From Methanosarcinales archaeon (lineage in GTDB: Archaea > Halobacteriota > Methanosarcinia > Methanosarcinales > Methanogasteraceae): a stretch of DNA of 5,986 bases. Both the position numbers and the translations under genes were made by a program. The stretch spans positions 1 through 5,986 of the forward strand of contig DAOUXE010000082.1 of assembly GCA_030666765.1 (NCBI GenBank), given 5' to 3'. Positions 5,424 to 5,986 of the stretch are shown piece by piece. The notes under the pieces are model-generated. The model was not told where the DNA came from. It worked only from the letters and a program-made list of their open reading frames with translations, and ran no database searches. Numbering within the stretch: position 1 is the first letter of the stretch; every line of letters starts with the position of its first letter.

Positions 5424-5431
5424 ATATTAAA
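5424..5431 (-). promoter_or_regulatory. TATA box of the tuf-rpsJ operon
   Basis: The minus strand reads TTTAATAT preceded by AACC, in the 60-base gap between tRNA-Glu and tuf. A start near 5401 would give a leader of about 20 bases carrying AGGAGG. tuf thus appears to have its own promoter and need not depend on tRNA transcription. Confidence 0.55.
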
Positions 5432-5442
5432 GGTTTCCACCA

Positions 5443-5517
5443 TGCTCCGACCGGGATTTGAACCCGAGTCGCGGGATTGAGAGCCCCGCATGATTGGCCG
5501 AGCTACACTATCGGAGC
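5443..5517 (-). tRNA. tRNA-Glu(CUC)
   Basis: The minus strand folds as a standard 75-nt tRNA without an intron. The acceptor stem GCTCCGA/TCGGAGC is perfect, with discriminator A (5443). The D-arm contains TGTAGCTCGGCCA. The anticodon stem CGGGG/TCCCG carries the loop CTCTCAA with anticodon CUC (5479-5481), which reads GAG (Glu). The T-arm CGGG-TTCAAAT-CCCG has the conserved loop. The 3' CCA is not encoded (TGG follows), as is common in archaea. The sequence closely resembles archaeal tRNA-Glu, including the GGCCAATCAT part of the D-arm. Confidence 0.95.
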
Positions 5518-5554
5518 ATCCGGTGGTTGTGCTTCATGATATTGTTACCGGGTG

Positions 5555-5562
5555 CATATTAA
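5555..5562 (-). promoter_or_regulatory. TATA box of tRNA-Glu
   Basis: The minus strand reads TTAATATG, preceded by CGAAAGG, a good BRE. A start about 25 bases downstream, near 5530, gives a short 5' leader for RNase P to remove. The spacing fits archaeal tRNA promoters. Confidence 0.55.
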
Positions 5563-5568
5563 CCTTTC

Positions 5569-5610
5569 GAGGGGCATGGCTTTGGAATGAAATTCATGTA
5601 CATCCCCTCT
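5569..5610. repeat. Nested inverted repeat upstream of the tRNA-Glu promoter
   Basis: GAGGGG (5569-5574) pairs with CCCCTC (5605-5610), extended by ATG/CAT after one bulged base. Inside is a second small palindrome, GAAT-GAA-ATTC. It could be a site for a regulator of the tRNA promoter or the scar of a mobile element end, since transposase debris begins within about 75 bases. Between here and 5684 I see no gene. Confidence 0.35.
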
Positions 5611-5683
5611 AGTGTGGCACTACATAACTCATGACCTCCGGATCCCCACAATCTCAGAGCCGCGTCTCACTCTTCTTCCGTGA

Positions 5684-5939
5684 TTCAAGCTGTTTCATCG
5701 AGCAGCTACGTCAAATCGACACTTCACCATTGAATTGACCCTTTCCAATCTCAACAGATCGAATGCAAACCGAAATGTTCATAAATTGGAATCGATACTG
5801 GAGAAGGCGCTTGGTAGGGCGATGGTGTTGCCAGCGAGGGAAATCAGCACCCATGGAAGAGTTGTTAGAGGCATTCCCTGATGTTGGAAATGTGTTAATC
5901 GATGGCACTGAGAGTAATGGCACTACCTTAAGAAAATAA
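5684..5939 (+). pseudogene. DDE_Tnp_4-like (IS5-type) transposase fragment, frameshifted
   Basis: Frame 2, clearly protein-like from about 5735, reads NANRNVHKLESILEKALGRA then MVLPAREIST. One base later, frame 3 continues with MEELLEAFPDVGNVLIDGTE and ends at a TAA (5937-5939). Together they match the region before and around the first catalytic Asp (in IDGTE) of DDE transposases of the DDE_Tnp_4 type. One extra C in the run at 5850-5852 explains the frame change. The downstream DDE residues are absent: after IDGTE the sequence diverges and stops. This is a dead internal fragment. The family is recalled from motif similarity. Confidence 0.68.
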
Positions 5940-5986
5940 TCCGATAGAATCAATAAAGTATATGTACTTGGCATCTTATTATGTTA

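Noticed and set aside
5711..5974. An 87-residue minus-strand ORF at the right end
   Set aside because: It lies antisense to the transposase fragment, which has clear family motifs on the plus strand. The minus-strand protein has no recognisable features and no ribosome binding site that I can see.
1..5986. CRISPR array
   Set aside because: No regularly spaced direct repeats of 20-40 bases are seen anywhere in the window.

Overview
The window looks like a chromosomal segment of a euryarchaeon, most plausibly a methanogen, an ANME-type methanotroph or a Syntrophoarchaeum-like relative. The evidence is archaeal EF-1A and ribosomal protein S10, archaeal TATA-type promoters, a tRNA without encoded CCA, a fused Fae-Hps enzyme (formaldehyde activation on tetrahydromethanopterin plus hexulose-phosphate synthase) and a NIL-ferredoxin of the type linked to homocysteine synthesis in methanogens. 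The lineage below that level is inference.

All recognisable host genes lie on the minus strand and read right to left. From the right they are tRNA-Glu(CUC) (5443-5517), EF-1A (4114-5382), S10 (3775-4086), Fae-Hps (2340-3527), a broken HEPN gene (1795-2207), an intact MNT nucleotidyltransferase (1467-1802), an unrecognised small ORF (1207-1437), a NIL-ferredoxin (568-954) and the first codons of a further gene (470-553). Both flanks hold plus-strand transposase debris. The left end is an IS110-type C-terminus joined to an IS91/Y2-type C-terminus (1-514). The right end is a frameshifted DDE transposase fragment (about 5684-5939). The segment is therefore a short housekeeping block between mobile-element scars.

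EF-1A and S10 form the conserved archaeal translation pair. Between them lies a perfect 10-bp inverted repeat followed by seven T, which looks like a terminator or attenuator. Fae-Hps has its own promoter, whose TATA box sits between inverted GC-rich half-sites. A structured 3' region follows both the S10 and the Fae-Hps gene. The HEPN/MNT pair resembles a type VII toxin-antitoxin or minimal-nucleotidyltransferase module in which the HEPN half carries two single-base insertions. The NIL-ferredoxin gene was probably the first gene of a small operon whose next gene was cut off by the IS91-type element.

The best candidates for something undescribed are regulatory rather than a new protein system: the Fae-Hps operator-like repeats, the 54-nt structured element downstream of Fae-Hps, the three hairpins after S10 and the tuf-rpsJ attenuator-like hairpin. 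I saw no CRISPR array and no unambiguous novel multi-gene system.
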